Below are positions 17,387 through 27,233 of a DNA stretch of 64,000 nucleotides, piece after piece. Origin of the DNA: Rhizobium sp. NXC14 (GTDB lineage Bacteria; Pseudomonadota; Alphaproteobacteria; Rhizobiales; Rhizobiaceae); the NCBI RefSeq assembly GCF_002117485.1, contig NZ_CP021030.1:2049001-2113000 (forward strand). Reading direction: 5' to 3'. Position numbers and translations under genes: made by a program. The notes beneath the pieces are model-generated. The model worked only from the letters and a program-made list of their open reading frames with translations, ran no database searches and was not told the origin of the DNA. Each line of letters opens with the position of its first letter. Positions within the stretch are counted from its first letter, which is position 1.

Positions 17387-18172
17387 ATGAACCTGAATAC
17401 ACCCGCATTTTCAAGCTTCACTCATGATGGATTGAAGATCGCCTTTTTCGACGAGGGCGACCCCTCCGGCGTGCCTGTCCTGTTGATCCATGGCTTTGCT
17501 TCGACGGCAAGCGTCAACTGGGTGCATCCGGGCTGGCTGAAGACGCTGGGCGATGCGGGCTACCGGGTGATCGCCATCGACAATCGCGGCCATGGCGCAA
17601 GCGACAAGCCGCACGATGCCGAAGCCTATCGCCCCTGGGTCATGGCCGGGGATGCGATCGCCTTGCTCGATCATCTCGGCATCCCTGAGGCGAATCTCAT
17701 GGGCTATTCGATGGGGGCGCGCATTTCTGTATTTGCAGCACTTGCCAATCCGCATCGCGTCCGCTCGCTGGTGCTCGGCGGCCTCGGCATCGGCATGACC
17801 GACGGGGTCGGCGACTGGGATCCGATCGCCGATGCGCTGCTGGCTCCGTCGCTGGAGGTCGTGACGCATGACCGCGGCCGCATGTTCCGCGCCTTCGCCG
17901 AACAGACGAAAAGCGACCGCACTGCGCTAGCCGCCTGCATCCGCGGCTCGCGCGACCTTGTCGCTCGCTCCGATATGGGCAAGCTCGACATGCCGACCCT
18001 GATCGGCGTCGGCACCAAGGACGATATCGCCGGCTCGCCGCAGGAGTTGGCTGCCCTGATGCCCGAGGCCGAAGCGCTCGATATTCCCGGCCGCGATCAC
18101 ATGCTCGCCGTCGGCGATAAGGTTTTCAAGCAGGCGGTGCTGGCCTTCTACGCAAGGGTTGCCGAGGGGTGA
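17387..18172 (+). CDS. Alpha/beta hydrolase
   Basis: 261 residues from the ATG at 17387 with AGGAAGG upstream. It has the canonical fold: oxyanion HGFAST after strand VLLIHG, nucleophile elbow GYSMGA (S108), acid in GTKDDIAG and catalytic histidine in GRDHML near residue 233. No signal peptide, so cytoplasmic. It resembles small esterases and ring-opening hydrolases; the substrate cannot be named. It diverges from the zinc-protein gene. Confidence 0.9.
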   Translation: MNLNTPAFSSFTHDGLKIAFFDEGDPSGVPVLLIHGFASTASVNWVHPGWLKTLGDAGYRVIAIDNRGHGASDKPHDAEAYRPWVMAGDAIALLDHLGIPEANLMGYSMGARISVFAALANPHRVRSLVLGGLGIGMTDGVGDWDPIADALLAPSLEVVTHDRGRMFRAFAEQTKSDRTALAACIRGSRDLVARSDMGKLDMPTLIGVGTKDDIAGSPQELAALMPEAEALDIPGRDHMLAVGDKVFKQAVLAFYARVAEG

Positions 18173-18299
18173 CATCATCGTGATGCCGAAAAACCATGCT
18201 AAAAAACCATGGTGACGGCACCCGTTTATGTTATTGGCGTTTTCCACTATATATGGGCATTCCGAAACGGCATTCCGGCTGGCAACGAGGAGAGCGGCG

Positions 18300-19133
18300 A
18301 TGGTCGCCAAAACAGATATCCGTGCTTTTGAGACTGGCCATCCGCTGAAGGTGATGGATCCCATCTGGGACAGCCTGCGCGAGGAAGCACGGATCGCGGC
18401 CGAAAAGGATCCGGTTCTCGCGGCCTTCCTCTATTCGACGGTGATCAATTATCATTCGCTTGAGGAATGCGTCATCCACCGCATCTGCGAACGTCTCGAC
18501 CATCCGGATATGCAGGCGAACCTGCTGCGTCAGACCTTTGAGGAAATGCTGCTCGACTGGCCGGAGTGGAGCTCCATTCTTCGCGTCGACATCCAGGCCA
18601 TCTACGACCGCGATCCCGCCTGCCTGCGCTTCATGGAGGCGGTGCTTTATTTCAAAGGTTTCCATGCGCTGCAGACGCATCGTCTCGCCCATTGGCTGTT
18701 GAATCGTGGCCGGCGTGATTTCGCGCTCTATCTGCAGAGCCGATCCTCCAGCGTCTTCCAGACCGACATCAATCCGGCTGCGCGTATTGGCAAGGGCATC
18801 TTCCTCGATCACGCCACCGGCCTCGTCGTCGGCGAGACGGCCGTCATCGGCGACAATGTCTCGATCCTGCACGGCGTGACGCTCGGCGGCACCGGCAAGG
18901 AGGGCGCTGATCGCCACCCGAAGATTGGCAGCGGCGTCATGATCGGCGCCGGTGCGAAGATCCTCGGCAATATCGAGATCGGCTATTGCTCGCGCGTCGC
19001 CGCCGGCTCTGTGGTGCTGAAGGCGGTGCCCCCCAAGAAGACGGTCGCAGGCGTGCCGGCCAAGGTTGTGGGCGAGGCCGGTTGTTCCGAGCCGTCGCGC
19101 AATATGGATCAGGTAATCGGCGCCGATATCTGA
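18300..19133 (+). CDS. cysE: Serine O-acetyltransferase
   Basis: 277 residues from the ATG at 18300, preceded by GAGGAGAG. The N-terminal helical domain (IWDSLREEARIAAEKDPVLAAFLYST) is followed by the left-handed beta-helix: DINPAARIGKGIFLDHATGLVVGETAVIGD, VSILHGVTLGG and HPKIGSGVMIGAGAKILGNI. It makes O-acetylserine from serine and acetyl-CoA, the first committed step of cysteine synthesis, in the cytoplasm. A CTATAT -10-like box lies at 18247-18252, about 48 bases upstream, but its -35 is poor. Confidence 0.96.
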   Translation: MVAKTDIRAFETGHPLKVMDPIWDSLREEARIAAEKDPVLAAFLYSTVINYHSLEECVIHRICERLDHPDMQANLLRQTFEEMLLDWPEWSSILRVDIQAIYDRDPACLRFMEAVLYFKGFHALQTHRLAHWLLNRGRRDFALYLQSRSSSVFQTDINPAARIGKGIFLDHATGLVVGETAVIGDNVSILHGVTLGGTGKEGADRHPKIGSGVMIGAGAKILGNIEIGYCSRVAAGSVVLKAVPPKKTVAGVPAKVVGEAGCSEPSRNMDQVIGADI

Positions 19134-19271
19134 GTGTCGGCGCTGGAAAGACAGAATAAGCGACGGAACCTGAGCGGGGACAGTCATCGCCAAGCGGCGA
19201 CACCGCCTTTACACCGCTGCTTTTCCTGTGCAAGAAGCGGCCAATCAAAGGCCGCTTACGGAGATGACAGA

Positions 19272-19475
19272 GTGAAGCCAGAAGAAATCAAGAAGCTCGA
19301 CGCCTACTTCAAACGTACGCTCAACCCGCAGATCGTCGTCAAGGCGCGTCCGCGCAAGAATGATTCTGCGGAAGTCTATCTCGGCGAAGAATTTCTGGGC
19401 GTCGTCTATGTCGATGACGAGGACGGCGACCGCTCCTACAACTTTTCGATGGCGATCCTCGACGTCGATCTTTGA
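19272..19475 (+). CDS. DUF3126 family protein
   Basis: 67 residues from a GTG at 19272; GGAG lies 10 bases upstream. KPEEIKKLDAYFKRTLNP, a basic VKARPRKNDSAEVYLG and VVYVDDEDGDRSYNFSMAILDVDL match the small alphaproteobacterial DUF3126 family of unknown function. It lies between cysE and the phasin gene, ends at a strong terminator, and may be read from the cysE promoter. Confidence 0.88.
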   Translation: MKPEEIKKLDAYFKRTLNPQIVVKARPRKNDSAEVYLGEEFLGVVYVDDEDGDRSYNFSMAILDVDL

Positions 19476-19499
19476 TCGCGCATGAGAGCTTGAAGCGGA

Positions 19500-19528
19500 C
19501 CGGGCGGCGACATCCGCCCGGTTTTTTT
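19500..19528 (+). terminator. Rho-independent terminator after the DUF3126 gene
   Basis: CCGGGCGG (19500-19507), 6-base loop, CCGCCCGG (19514-19521), then seven T. Confidence 0.9.
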
Positions 19529-19642
19529 CGTTTTTTTGCTGCCGAATCAGATTTTTTTTAAAACGTCTGGTTGTGACAATATGACATATATTAGCAAAAA
19601 CCGTTAAAGAGGTACGTTCACCGGCGCGCTCGCTTTGTCTTA

Positions 19643-19702
19643 TTGCTGTAACGCAACCTTGAGATGTTTTGCGTCGCACAAGACTACTTGACTATTTGTG
19701 CG
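19643..19702. promoter_or_regulatory. TGC/GCA-rich operator-like elements upstream of the phasin gene
   Basis: TTGCTGTAACGCAA (19643-19656) and the inverted arms CGCACAA (19675-19681) and TTGTGCG (19696-19702) flank a CTTGAC -35-like box at 19687-19692. Phasin genes are usually repressed by PhaR/AniA, which prefers TGC/GCA-rich sites, so this is a candidate target. Confidence 0.4.
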
Positions 19703-19747
19703 TTGCGGCTACCCTGCCGCCATCCAACAGCCCAACGGAGGACGGCC

Positions 19748-20128
19748 ATGTTCAACTTTGACGAAGCCAACAAAAAGAGCAAGGAAGCCGTCGATACGGC
19801 GCTGAGAACCTATTCCGAGACGACCAGGGGCTTTCAGGCGATCGCCGCGGAGGCCGCTGAATATTCGAAAAAGTCCTTTCAGGATGCCGTAACGCATTTC
19901 GAAACCTTGGCAGGCGTCAGGAGCTTCGAGGCCGCTTTCGAACTGCAGACCGGCTACGTCAAATCGGCCTATGAGAGCTTCGTCTCCGAGACGACCAAGC
20001 TCGGCGAAATGTATGCCGATCTCGCCAAATCCGCCTACAAGCCCTATGAGGCGCCGATCGCTGCTGCTGCCGCTGGCGTAGTCAAGTCGCCGAAATCGCC
20101 GCAGCCGGCGACCCCCGCTGCCGCCTAA
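19748..20128 (+). CDS. Phasin family protein
   Basis: 126 residues from the ATG at 19748 with CGGAGGA upstream. It is amphipathic and helical: FDEANKKSKEAVDTALRTYSETTRGFQAIAAEAAEYSKKSFQDA and FELQTGYVKSAYESFVSETTKLGEMYADLAKSAYKPYE, then an Ala/Pro tail. Phasins coat polyhydroxyalkanoate granules and control their size. The gene is monocistronic, with a clear terminator and a TGC/GCA-rich upstream region. Confidence 0.92.
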   Translation: MFNFDEANKKSKEAVDTALRTYSETTRGFQAIAAEAAEYSKKSFQDAVTHFETLAGVRSFEAAFELQTGYVKSAYESFVSETTKLGEMYADLAKSAYKPYEAPIAAAAAGVVKSPKSPQPATPAAA

Positions 20129-20169
20129 AGCAAGGTCAAAAGCGCAACCTGCGCTATATATTGAAAAAT

Positions 20170-20204
20170 AAAGACTGGCTACGCACCTGTAGCCGGTCTT
20201 TTTT
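20170..20204 (+). terminator. Rho-independent terminator after the phasin gene
   Basis: AAAGACTGGCTAC (20170-20182) pairs with GTAGCCGGTCTTT (one G-T pair) around GCACCT, followed by T-run to 20204. Confidence 0.9.
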
Positions 20205-20398
20205 GTTTCCACTTTCATTGCTGCGTCGGACCGTCCGGGGACATTTTGGGTCTTTCCCGTGCATGCCGGCATTTCTTGATTGCAGTGTCTGACAGGGGGC
20301 TTAAAATCGGCCCATTATGAACTAAGTTAGTGTTTCAGATATTCGGCGGGAAAAGCACCCTCCCATGCTCCGCCGGATTGATCGAGGAATGAATGACA

Positions 20399-20752
20399 AT
20401 GATCGCAAAGCCGATCCGGATGCAGAACGACAGCGAAAGGAACGGGGACAACGGAAATCGCGGAACCTCGGTCATCACGCGCACCAAGCCGAAGACCAAG
20501 AAGCCTAACCTCTATCGCGTGCTGCTTTTGAATGACGATTATACGCCCATGGAATTCGTCATTCATATTCTGGAGCGTTTTTTTCAGAAGGACCGTGAAA
20601 GTGCCACCCGCATCATGCTCCATGTCCACAATCACGGCGTCGGCGAGTGCGGAATATTCACATACGAGGTAGCGGAAACGAAGGTCAGCCAGGTGATGGA
20701 CTTCGCCCGGCAGCACCAGCATCCGCTGCAATGCGTCATGGAAAAGAAGTGA
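20399..20752 (+). CDS. clpS: ATP-dependent Clp protease adaptor ClpS
   Basis: 117 residues from the ATG at 20399, which has GAGGAA nine bases upstream; another ATG six bases earlier is too close to that site. A disordered N-terminus (to about 34) is followed by the ClpS core: [50 protein letters not shown]. The acidic NDD/E pocket binds N-degrons and delivers them to ClpAP. It lies 10 bases upstream of clpA, its partner, as one operon. Confidence 0.96.
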   Translation: MIAKPIRMQNDSERNGDNGNRGTSVITRTKPKTKKPNLYRVLLLNDDYTPMEFVIHILERFFQKDRESATRIMLHVHNHGVGECGIFTYEVAETKVSQVMDFARQHQHPLQCVMEKK

Positions 20753-20762
20753 GGATCTGAAC

Positions 20763-23252
20763 GTGCCAACATTTTCGCCTAGTTTAGAGAAGGCGCTCCA
20801 TCAGGCACTGACCTTTGCCAACGAGCGGCATCATGAATATGCGACGCTCGAGCATCTGCTGCTCGCCCTGATCGACGATGCCGATGCGGCCGCGGTTATG
20901 GGCGCCTGCAATGTCGATCTCGACGCGCTGCGCAAGACGCTCGTCGAATATGTCGATAACGAACTTTCCAATCTGATCACCGGTTACGACGAGGATTCCA
21001 AGCCGACCTCCGGTTTCCAGCGCGTCATCCAGCGTGCCGTCATCCACGTGCAGTCATCCGGCCGCGAAGAAGTGACCGGCGCAAACGTGCTCGTCGCGAT
21101 CTTCGCCGAGCGTGAAAGCCATGCCGCCTATTTCCTGCAGGAGCAGGAGATGACCCGTTACGATGCCGTCAACTACATCTCCCACGGTATCGGCAAGCGG
21201 CCGGGCGCGTCGGAGACCCGTACTCCGCGCGGCGCCGAAGAGGAGGCCGAGAGCAAGCCGACGGCGCGCGGCGGCGAGGAAGAGGGCGGCCCCAAGAAGC
21301 AGCAGGATGCGCTCAAAGCCTATTGTGTCAATCTCAACGAGAAGGCCAAGGGCGGTAAGATCGACCCGCTGATCGGCCGTCATGCCGAGGTCAGCCGCAC
21401 CATCCAGATCCTCTGCCGCCGTTCGAAGAATAATCCGCTCTATGTCGGTGATCCCGGCGTCGGCAAGACGGCGATCGCCGAAGGGCTGGCCAAGCGCATC
21501 GTCGAAGGCAAGGTGCCCGAGGCGCTCGCCGATGCGACGATCTTCTCGCTCGACATGGGCACGCTGCTTGCCGGCACGCGCTACCGCGGCGACTTCGAGG
21601 AACGGCTGAAGCAGGTCGTCAAGGAGCTGGAAGAATATCCGGGCGCCGTCCTCTTCATCGACGAAATCCATACGGTGATCGGTGCCGGCGCCACCTCGGG
21701 CGGGGCGATGGATGCATCGAACCTGCTGAAGCCGGCCCTGTCATCGGGCGCGATCCGCTGCATCGGTTCGACCACCTATAAGGAATACCGCCAGTTCTTC
21801 GAGAAGGACCGGGCGCTGGTCCGTCGTTTCCAGAAGATCGACGTCAGCGAACCGTCGATCAATGATGCGATCGAGATCATGAAGGGGCTGAAGCCCTATT
21901 TCGAAGAATATCATCATCTGCGTTATTCCAACGACGCCATCAAGTCGGCCGTCGAGCTGTCGGCCCGCTACATCTCCGACCGCAAGCTGCCGGACAAGGC
22001 GATCGATGTGATCGACGAAACGGGTGCGGCCCAGATGCTGCTGCCGCCGTCGAAGCGCCGCAAGCTGATCACCGAGAAGGAGATCGAGGCGACGATCGCC
22101 ACGATGGCCCGCATTCCGCCGAAGACCGTCTCCAAGGACGACGAGGCCGTGCTTGCCAATCTCGAGCAGGAACTGCGTTCGGTGGTCTACGGACAGGACA
22201 TCGCGATCGAAGCGCTTTCGACATCGATCAAGCTGGCGCGTGCCGGCCTTCGCGAGCCGAACAAGCCGATCGGCGCCTATGTCTTCTCCGGTCCGACCGG
22301 CGTCGGCAAGACCGAGGTGGCAAAGCAACTGGCAGCGTCGCTCGGCGTCGAGCTCCTGCGCTTCGACATGTCGGAATATATGGAGCGGCATACGGTCTCG
22401 CGTCTGCTCGGCGCACCTCCCGGCTATGTCGGCTTCGACCAGGGTGGCCTCTTGACCGATGGCGTCGACCAGCATCCGCATTGCGTGGTCCTGCTCGACG
22501 AAATCGAGAAGGCGCATCCGGATATCTACAATATCCTGCTGCAGGTCATGGACCATGGCACCCTGACCGACCACAACGGCAAGAAGATCGACTTCCGCAA
22601 CGTCATCCTGATCATGACGACGAATGCGGGCGCCTCCGAAATGGCCAAGGCGGCAATCGGCTTCGGCTCGTCCAAGCGCACCGGCGAGGACGAGGAGGCG
22701 CTGACCCGTCTCTTCACGCCGGAGTTCCGCAACCGTCTCGACGCAATCATCCCGTTCGCGGCGCTGCCGACGGCGGTCATTCACAAGGTCGTTCAGAAGT
22801 TCATCATGCAGCTGGAGGCCCAGCTTTCCGAAAGGAACGTCACCTTCGACCTGCATGAGGATGCGATCGCCTGGCTTGCAGAGAAGGGTTACGACGAGAA
22901 GATGGGCGCCCGCCCGCTGGCCCGGGTAATCCAGGACACGATCAAGAAGCCGCTCGCCAACGAAATCCTCTTCGGCAAGCTGAAGAAGGGCGGCGTCGTC
23001 AACGTCACCGTCGGCCCGAAGGAAGACGGCAAGCCCGGTATCCTGCTGGAAGCCATTCCGGATACGGCGCCGATCAAGCCGAAGCCGGAGGCCGAGGTCG
23101 TCCATCCCGAAACCGACGACGAGGATGATGGCGAGCTGAAGACGAAGACGGCCCGCAAGACCCGCGCCAAGACGGTCCCGCAGGCCGAGCCTGAGGTCCG
23201 CGACGCCCCCAAGAAGGGAAGCACGGTTCCCAAGGTTCCGCGCAAGAAGTGA
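20763..23252 (+). CDS. clpA: ATP-dependent Clp protease ATP-binding subunit ClpA
   Basis: 829 residues from a GTG at 20763 (GAGGATC upstream). The N-domain (1 to about 145) has two Clp_N repeats. AAA domain 1 has Walker A GDPGVGKT near residue 229 and Walker [13 protein letters not shown] domain 2 has GPTGVGKT near 510 and [13 protein letters not shown], with the C-terminal D2-small domain after it. It unfolds substrates for the ClpP peptidase. The last 60 residues are a Lys/Arg/Glu-rich extension absent from E. coli ClpA, of unknown role. Coupled to clpS. Confidence 0.97.
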   Translation: MPTFSPSLEKALHQALTFANERHHEYATLEHLLLALIDDADAAAVMGACNVDLDALRKTLVEYVDNELSNLITGYDEDSKPTSGFQRVIQRAVIHVQSSGREEVTGANVLVAIFAERESHAAYFLQEQEMTRYDAVNYISHGIGKRPGASETRTPRGAEEEAESKPTARGGEEEGGPKKQQDALKAYCVNLNEKAKGGKIDPLIGRHAEVSRTIQILCRRSKNNPLYVGDPGVGKTAIAEGLAKRIVEGKVPEALADATIFSLDMGTLLAGTRYRGDFEERLKQVVKELEEYPGAVLFIDEIHTVIGAGATSGGAMDASNLLKPALSSGAIRCIGSTTYKEYRQFFEKDRALVRRFQKIDVSEPSINDAIEIMKGLKPYFEEYHHLRYSNDAIKSAVELSARYISDRKLPDKAIDVIDETGAAQMLLPPSKRRKLITEKEIEATIATMARIPPKTVSKDDEAVLANLEQELRSVVYGQDIAIEALSTSIKLARAGLREPNKPIGAYVFSGPTGVGKTEVAKQLAASLGVELLRFDMSEYMERHTVSRLLGAPPGYVGFDQGGLLTDGVDQHPHCVVLLDEIEKAHPDIYNILLQVMDHGTLTDHNGKKIDFRNVILIMTTNAGASEMAKAAIGFGSSKRTGEDEEALTRLFTPEFRNRLDAIIPFAALPTAVIHKVVQKFIMQLEAQLSERNVTFDLHEDAIAWLAEKGYDEKMGARPLARVIQDTIKKPLANEILFGKLKKGGVVNVTVGPKEDGKPGILLEAIPDTAPIKPKPEAEVVHPETDDEDDGELKTKTARKTRAKTVPQAEPEVRDAPKKGSTVPKVPRKK

Positions 23253-23272
23253 GAGTTCGTCACCGAATCGGA

Positions 23273-23299
23273 AAAGGCCGCGGTATCCGCGGCCTTTTT
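23273..23299. terminator. Terminator between clpA and the HIT gene
   Basis: AAAGGCCGCGG (23273-23283) pairs with CCGCGGCCTTT (23287-23297) around a 3-base loop; T- and A-runs on both sides suit the convergent genes. Confidence 0.88.
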
Positions 23300-23327
23300 C
23301 TGTTTCCGTCGTTGCCAGGAATTCGCG

Positions 23328-23753
23328 TTATGCCAGGGCCGCCCGGATCTTTTCGGCATGGGCGGCAAGCACGGCGCCATCTTCCATCTTGCCCGAATGC
23401 GGCTTGAGCGCCACACCCTCATGGCGGGGGATGATGTGGAAATGCAGATGGAACACCGTTTGTCCGGCCGCCGGTTCGTTGAACTGGGCGATGAACACGC
23501 CATCGGCGTCGAAAACTTGCTGGACCGCCTGGGCGACCTTTTGAACGACGGTAATGGCATGGACGAGGGTGGCGGGATCGGCATCGAGGATATTGCGCGA
23601 AGGCGCCTTCGGAACGACGAGCACGTGGCCCGGCGCCTGCGGCATCACATCCATGAAGGCGACCGTATGCTGGTCCTCGTAGATTCGGTGCGAGGGAATT
23701 TCGCCGCGCAGGATCTTGGCGAAAATATTGTTGTCGTCATAGGCGCTGGTCAT
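23328..23753 (-). CDS. HIT family nucleotide hydrolase
   Basis: 141 residues. Histidine triad HLHFHI is near 100, preceded by GQTVF. The N-terminal DNNIFAKILRGEIP and VAFMDVMPQAPGHVLVVPK are typical Hint-type motifs. Such proteins hydrolyse adenosine phosphoramidates and related nucleotides. GAGGAGA precedes the ATG at 23753. First or only gene after the clpA terminator on the minus strand. Confidence 0.93.
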   Translation of the reverse strand: MTSAYDDNNIFAKILRGEIPSHRIYEDQHTVAFMDVMPQAPGHVLVVPKAPSRNILDADPATLVHAITVVQKVAQAVQQVFDADGVFIAQFNEPAAGQTVFHLHFHIIPRHEGVALKPHSGKMEDGAVLAAHAEKIRAALA

Positions 23754-23807
23754 CGCGAAATCTCCTCACGTTCCATTTGATCGGGTAGCGCGCTCGCCGG
23801 GGCGGCG

Positions 23808-24998
23808 TCAATCCTCCAGCTGACGCTCACCCTTGCGGAAGGGGCTGTGCTCGCTCAGCAGCTCACTCATCTGCTCGACATCGGCGCGCTCGCGCGCGAG
23901 ATAATCACCGATCGCGCGGCGCAGTCCGGCATGGGCGACATAATGAGCGGAGTGCGTCGTCACCGGCAGGTAGCCGCGAGCGAGCTTATGTTCGCCCTGC
24001 GCTCCGGCCTCGACCCGTTTCAACCCCTTCGCCAAGGCGAAGTCGATCGCCTGGTGATAGCAGACCTCGAAATGCAGGAAGGGGTGGTCCTCGATGCAGC
24101 CCCAGTGACGGCCGTAGAGCGTATCGCCGCCGATGAAATTGATTGCGCCGGCAATATAGCGTCCGTCGCGCTTGGCCATGACGAGCAGGATATCGTCGGC
24201 CATGCGCTCGCCGATCAGCGAGTAGAATTTGCGGGTGAGATAGGGCCGGCCCCATTTGCGGCCGCCGGTATCCATGTAAAATTTGAAGAACTGGTCCCAG
24301 ATCCGCTCCGTCAGATCGCGGCCGGTCAGCCAGTCAATGCTGATGCCGGTTTCGAGCGCGGCGCGGCGCTCCTTGCGCAATGCCTTGCGTTTGCGCGAAG
24401 CGAGCGTTTCGAGGAAGTCGTCGTGATTGGCATAGCCGTCATTGATGAAATGAAACTGCTGGTCGGTGCGGTGCAGATAGCCGTCCATCTCGAAGACGCC
24501 GATCTCCTCGTCGGGCACGAAGGTAATATGCGCCGAGGAGATGTCGAGCCGGCGCACGACCTCCTTCAGGCTTTCGGCAATCGCGCTCTGGATCGGCAGA
24601 CGCTGCAACCCTTCGGCGACGAGAAGACGCGGCCCGGTCGCGGGTGTAAATGGAATCGAGCACTGCAGCTTGGGGTAATAACGCCCGCCGGCCCGCTCGA
24701 AAGCGTCGGCCCAGCCGTGGTCGAAGACATATTCGCCCTGGCTGTGGTTTTTGAGATAGCCGGGCAGGGCGCCGATCAACTCGCCGCGATCGGTTTCGAG
24801 TAACAGGTGGTGGCCGAGCCAACCGGTTTCGGCTGTGGCCGAGCCGGACTCTTCCAGCGACGACAAAAAGGCGTGCGAAACGAAAGGATTGTAGGCAAGC
24901 GTGTTGCCACGCTTCGACGCCCCGGAAAGCCTGGACCAGCTCTCCGGGGAAATCGCGGTGAAGGAGCGTTCTACGCGAATGGACAGTTCATCGGTCAT
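23808..24998 (-). CDS. GNAT-like N-acyltransferase of the COG3146 (DUF482) family
   Basis: 396 residues. LAYNPFVSHAFLSSLEESGSA, GWLGHHLLLE, GALPGYLKNHSQGEYVFDHGWADAFERAGGRYYPKLQCSIPFTPATG and RHWGC are hallmarks of this family, which carries duplicated GNAT folds like FemX/peptidogalycan-type acyltransferases. The substrate is not known; a cell-envelope or amino-acid conjugation role is sometimes suggested. It shares the strand with the downstream HIT gene and the upstream glycerophosphodiesterase gene; spacing of 54 and 78 bases allows co-transcription. Confidence 0.85.
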   Translation of the reverse strand: MTDELSIRVERSFTAISPESWSRLSGASKRGNTLAYNPFVSHAFLSSLEESGSATAETGWLGHHLLLETDRGELIGALPGYLKNHSQGEYVFDHGWADAFERAGGRYYPKLQCSIPFTPATGPRLLVAEGLQRLPIQSAIAESLKEVVRRLDISSAHITFVPDEEIGVFEMDGYLHRTDQQFHFINDGYANHDDFLETLASRKRKALRKERRAALETGISIDWLTGRDLTERIWDQFFKFYMDTGGRKWGRPYLTRKFYSLIGERMADDILLVMAKRDGRYIAGAINFIGGDTLYGRHWGCIEDHPFLHFEVCYHQAIDFALAKGLKRVEAGAQGEHKLARGYLPVTTHSAHYVAHAGLRRAIGDYLARERADVEQMSELLSEHSPFRKGERQLED

Positions 24999-25076
24999 GC
25001 GGCGGATGCGAAGCCTGTGGGAGGAGGGTTTCGGCTCTGTTTCAGTCTGCGCATGATCTTGGCCAAAAAGCGAGCG

Positions 25077-25793
25077 TCAAACCGCACGCGGGTCGAAACC
25101 TTCGAAGGTCATCTGGTCTGCATTGGCGAAAGTGCGCCGGCGCGCCTCTTCGTCTCGCACCGTCCAGGTAATCACCGGAATGCCCTTTTCGCGTTCGCCC
25201 GTGATGAAGGCATTCGGCAGGTCGTCATAATAATAGGAGATGAAATCGAGACCGATCTGCATCGCCTTGGCATGGATCTCAAACTCCTCCGGCGTGTTGC
25301 CGTTGGCGGTCAGCCCGAGCGGGTAGGGCGAGCTAAGCGCCTTTAGATCGCGCAGCAGCCAATGGTCGAAGCTCATCAGCGCGACCTTGCCCTCATAGCC
25401 CTCAAGCACTTCGAGCACGGATTCAGCAAAGCCTTCGTCGTCGGCCTCACGGCCCTTCAGCTCCAGCACCAGGGGCACCTTGCCCTGGACAAGATCGAGG
25501 AGTTGGCTGAGCGTCGGCACCTTGTCTCCCGTGCCGCCGACGGCGATCAGCCCGAGTTCCCTGGAGGTGCGCTCGCGGACGTCGCCGTTCAGATTGCACA
25601 GACGCTGAAGATCCTCGTCATGAAAGATGATCGGTACGCCGTCGGAGGCGTAATGCAGGTCGCATTCGATCGCGAAGCCGGCTTCGACGGCGCGCGAGAA
25701 GGCCGAGAGCGTATTTTCCCAGACAAGCTTATTCAGGTCGTGATAGCCGCGATGGGCGACCGGCACGTCCTTGATCCAGTCCGCATTGGTCAT
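25077..25793 (-). CDS. Glycerophosphodiester phosphodiesterase
   Basis: 238 residues. The GDPD core has AHRGYHDLN, ENTLSAFSRAVEAGFAIECDLHYASDGVPIIFHDEDLQRL (catalytic HRG, E-x-D metal ligands and the second histidine) and LVLELKG. It hydrolyses glycerophosphodiesters to glycerol-3-phosphate and an alcohol. No signal peptide, so cytoplasmic, like UgpQ. Its ATG overlaps the stop of the RidA gene by four bases, so the two are translationally coupled. Confidence 0.92.
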   Translation of the reverse strand: MTNADWIKDVPVAHRGYHDLNKLVWENTLSAFSRAVEAGFAIECDLHYASDGVPIIFHDEDLQRLCNLNGDVRERTSRELGLIAVGGTGDKVPTLSQLLDLVQGKVPLVLELKGREADDEGFAESVLEVLEGYEGKVALMSFDHWLLRDLKALSSPYPLGLTANGNTPEEFEIHAKAMQIGLDFISYYYDDLPNAFITGEREKGIPVITWTVRDEEARRRTFANADQMTFEGFDPRAV

Positions 25794-26260
25794 TCCGCGA
25801 TTTCCATGATAGCGTCGATCTCGACGGCGGCGTTGAGCGGGAGAGCGGCCATGCCGACGGCGGCGCGCGCATGTTTTCCGGCCTCGCCGAGCACACCGGC
25901 GATCAGGTTCGAAGCACCGTTGATGACGAGATGCTGCTCGATGAAGTCGGGCGCCGAGGCGACGAAACCGTTCAGCTTGATGACGCGCCGGATGCGGCCG
26001 AGGTCGCCGCCCAGCGCAGCTTTGGCCTGGGCGAGGATGTTGATGGCGCAGAGTTCGGCGGCGCGCTGGCCGCTCGCAACGTCGATGGTCTTGCCGAGAT
26101 GGCCCGATGCGGCGACTTTGCCGCCCTCGAGCGGCAGCTGGCCGGAGATGTAGAGAAGATTGCCGCTGATGACATAGGGAACGTAATTTGCGGCGGGTGC
26201 TGCGGCTTCGGGCAGGGTTATCCCCATCTCGCTCAAGCGTCCAGCAATTTCATTGGACAT
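25790..26260 (-). CDS. RidA family protein (YjgF/YER057c/UK114, long form)
   Basis: 156 residues from the ATG at 26260 with GGAGACG upstream. It has the family segments NLLYISGQLPLEGG, CAINILAQAKAALGGDLGRIRRVIKLNGFVASAPDF and AVGMAALPLNAAVEIDAIMEIAE. RidA proteins deaminate reactive enamines and imines formed by PLP enzymes; this longer subgroup (about 150 residues) is common in alphaproteobacteria and may lack the standard catalytic arginine, so its exact activity is open. It is divergent from eipB. Confidence 0.9.
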   Translation of the reverse strand: MSNEIAGRLSEMGITLPEAAAPAANYVPYVISGNLLYISGQLPLEGGKVAASGHLGKTIDVASGQRAAELCAINILAQAKAALGGDLGRIRRVIKLNGFVASAPDFIEQHLVINGASNLIAGVLGEAGKHARAAVGMAALPLNAAVEIDAIMEIAE

Positions 26261-26396
26261 TTTCGTCTCCGCTTTTGTTGTCAATGTTTCCAAAATTATG
26301 CATCAAGACTAGAATCTTTAATATGACAGCTTCGAGCCTCGATTTGGCCGAAAGAGTTCATATAACATCGCGGCCGAGTCCAATAGGAGTGAATGA

Positions 26397-27233
26397 ATGT
26401 TCCGATCGAGTCTAGCCGCTCTGCTTCTCGCCGGCCTTTCCGCCCACGCATGGGCGGCTGCGCCTGCGGCAAGTGCTGCGATCGCGACCGGCCTCGTCGC
26501 CCATCGCGCGGTCTACGATTTGGAATTGAAGGATGCGTCCGACCGCTCCGGCATCGCCTCCATGTACGGGCGCATGGTCTATGAATTCGACGGCAACTAT
26601 TGCCAGGGCTTCACCACAAATTTCCGCTTCGTGACGCAGATCGACACTGGCGACAGCGTGCGCGTCAGCGATCAGCAGACAAAGACCTTCGAGAACCTGA
26701 AGGACCGCAAGTTTACCTTCGACACCAAATCCTTCACCGACGACCAGCTCGACAAGGAGGTTAACGGCGCGGCCGAGAATCAGGCCAATGGCGTCAAAGT
26801 CGATCTCAAGCAGCCGGCGAGCCGCGAGCTGCAGCTTGGCGAAAGCCGCTTTCCGACAGAACACATGCTCGATGTGATCCAGAACGCCAAAGAGGGAAAA
26901 CGCTTCTTCGAAGCCCGCGTTTTCGATGGTTCCGATGACGGCGACAAGTCGCTGGTGACGACAACGATCGTCGGCAAGCAGGAAACGCCTGCTGCCGAGG
27001 AGGCCGATGCCGGCAATGCCGGTGCCTTCTCGAAGTCGGCCTTCTGGCCGGTGACCATCGCCTATTTCAACGAGAATGCAAAATCGGATTCGCTGCCGGT
27101 CTATCGCATGTCGTTCAAGCTCTACGAGAACGGCATCACCCGGGACCTGACGATGGATTATGGCGATTTCGTTCTGACCGGGAAGCTAGCCAAGCTCGAG
27201 CTGCTCGATCACAAGGCTGAGGTCTGCAAGTAG
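26397..27233 (+). CDS. eipB: Cell envelope integrity protein EipB (DUF1849)
   Basis: 278 residues with signal peptide cleaved near AWA (residue 20). The body LVAHRAVYDLELKDASDRSGIASMYGRMVYEF, YCQGFTTNFRF and the ending ELLDHKAEVCK match DUF1849/EipB, a periplasmic beta-spiral protein needed for envelope integrity in Brucella. Cys69 and Cys277 correspond to the conserved disulfide pair joining the two ends. A TATAAC box lies about 40 bases upstream. The gene is next to but not clearly co-transcribed with the TelA-like gene. Confidence 0.9.
   Translation: MFRSSLAALLLAGLSAHAWAAAPAASAAIATGLVAHRAVYDLELKDASDRSGIASMYGRMVYEFDGNYCQGFTTNFRFVTQIDTGDSVRVSDQQTKTFENLKDRKFTFDTKSFTDDQLDKEVNGAAENQANGVKVDLKQPASRELQLGESRFPTEHMLDVIQNAKEGKRFFEARVFDGSDDGDKSLVTTTIVGKQETPAAEEADAGNAGAFSKSAFWPVTIAYFNENAKSDSLPVYRMSFKLYENGITRDLTMDYGDFVLTGKLAKLELLDHKAEVCK

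Noticed and set aside
21741..23105. 454-codon frame antisense to clpA
   Set aside because: Shadow of clpA; no domain, no ribosome-binding site.
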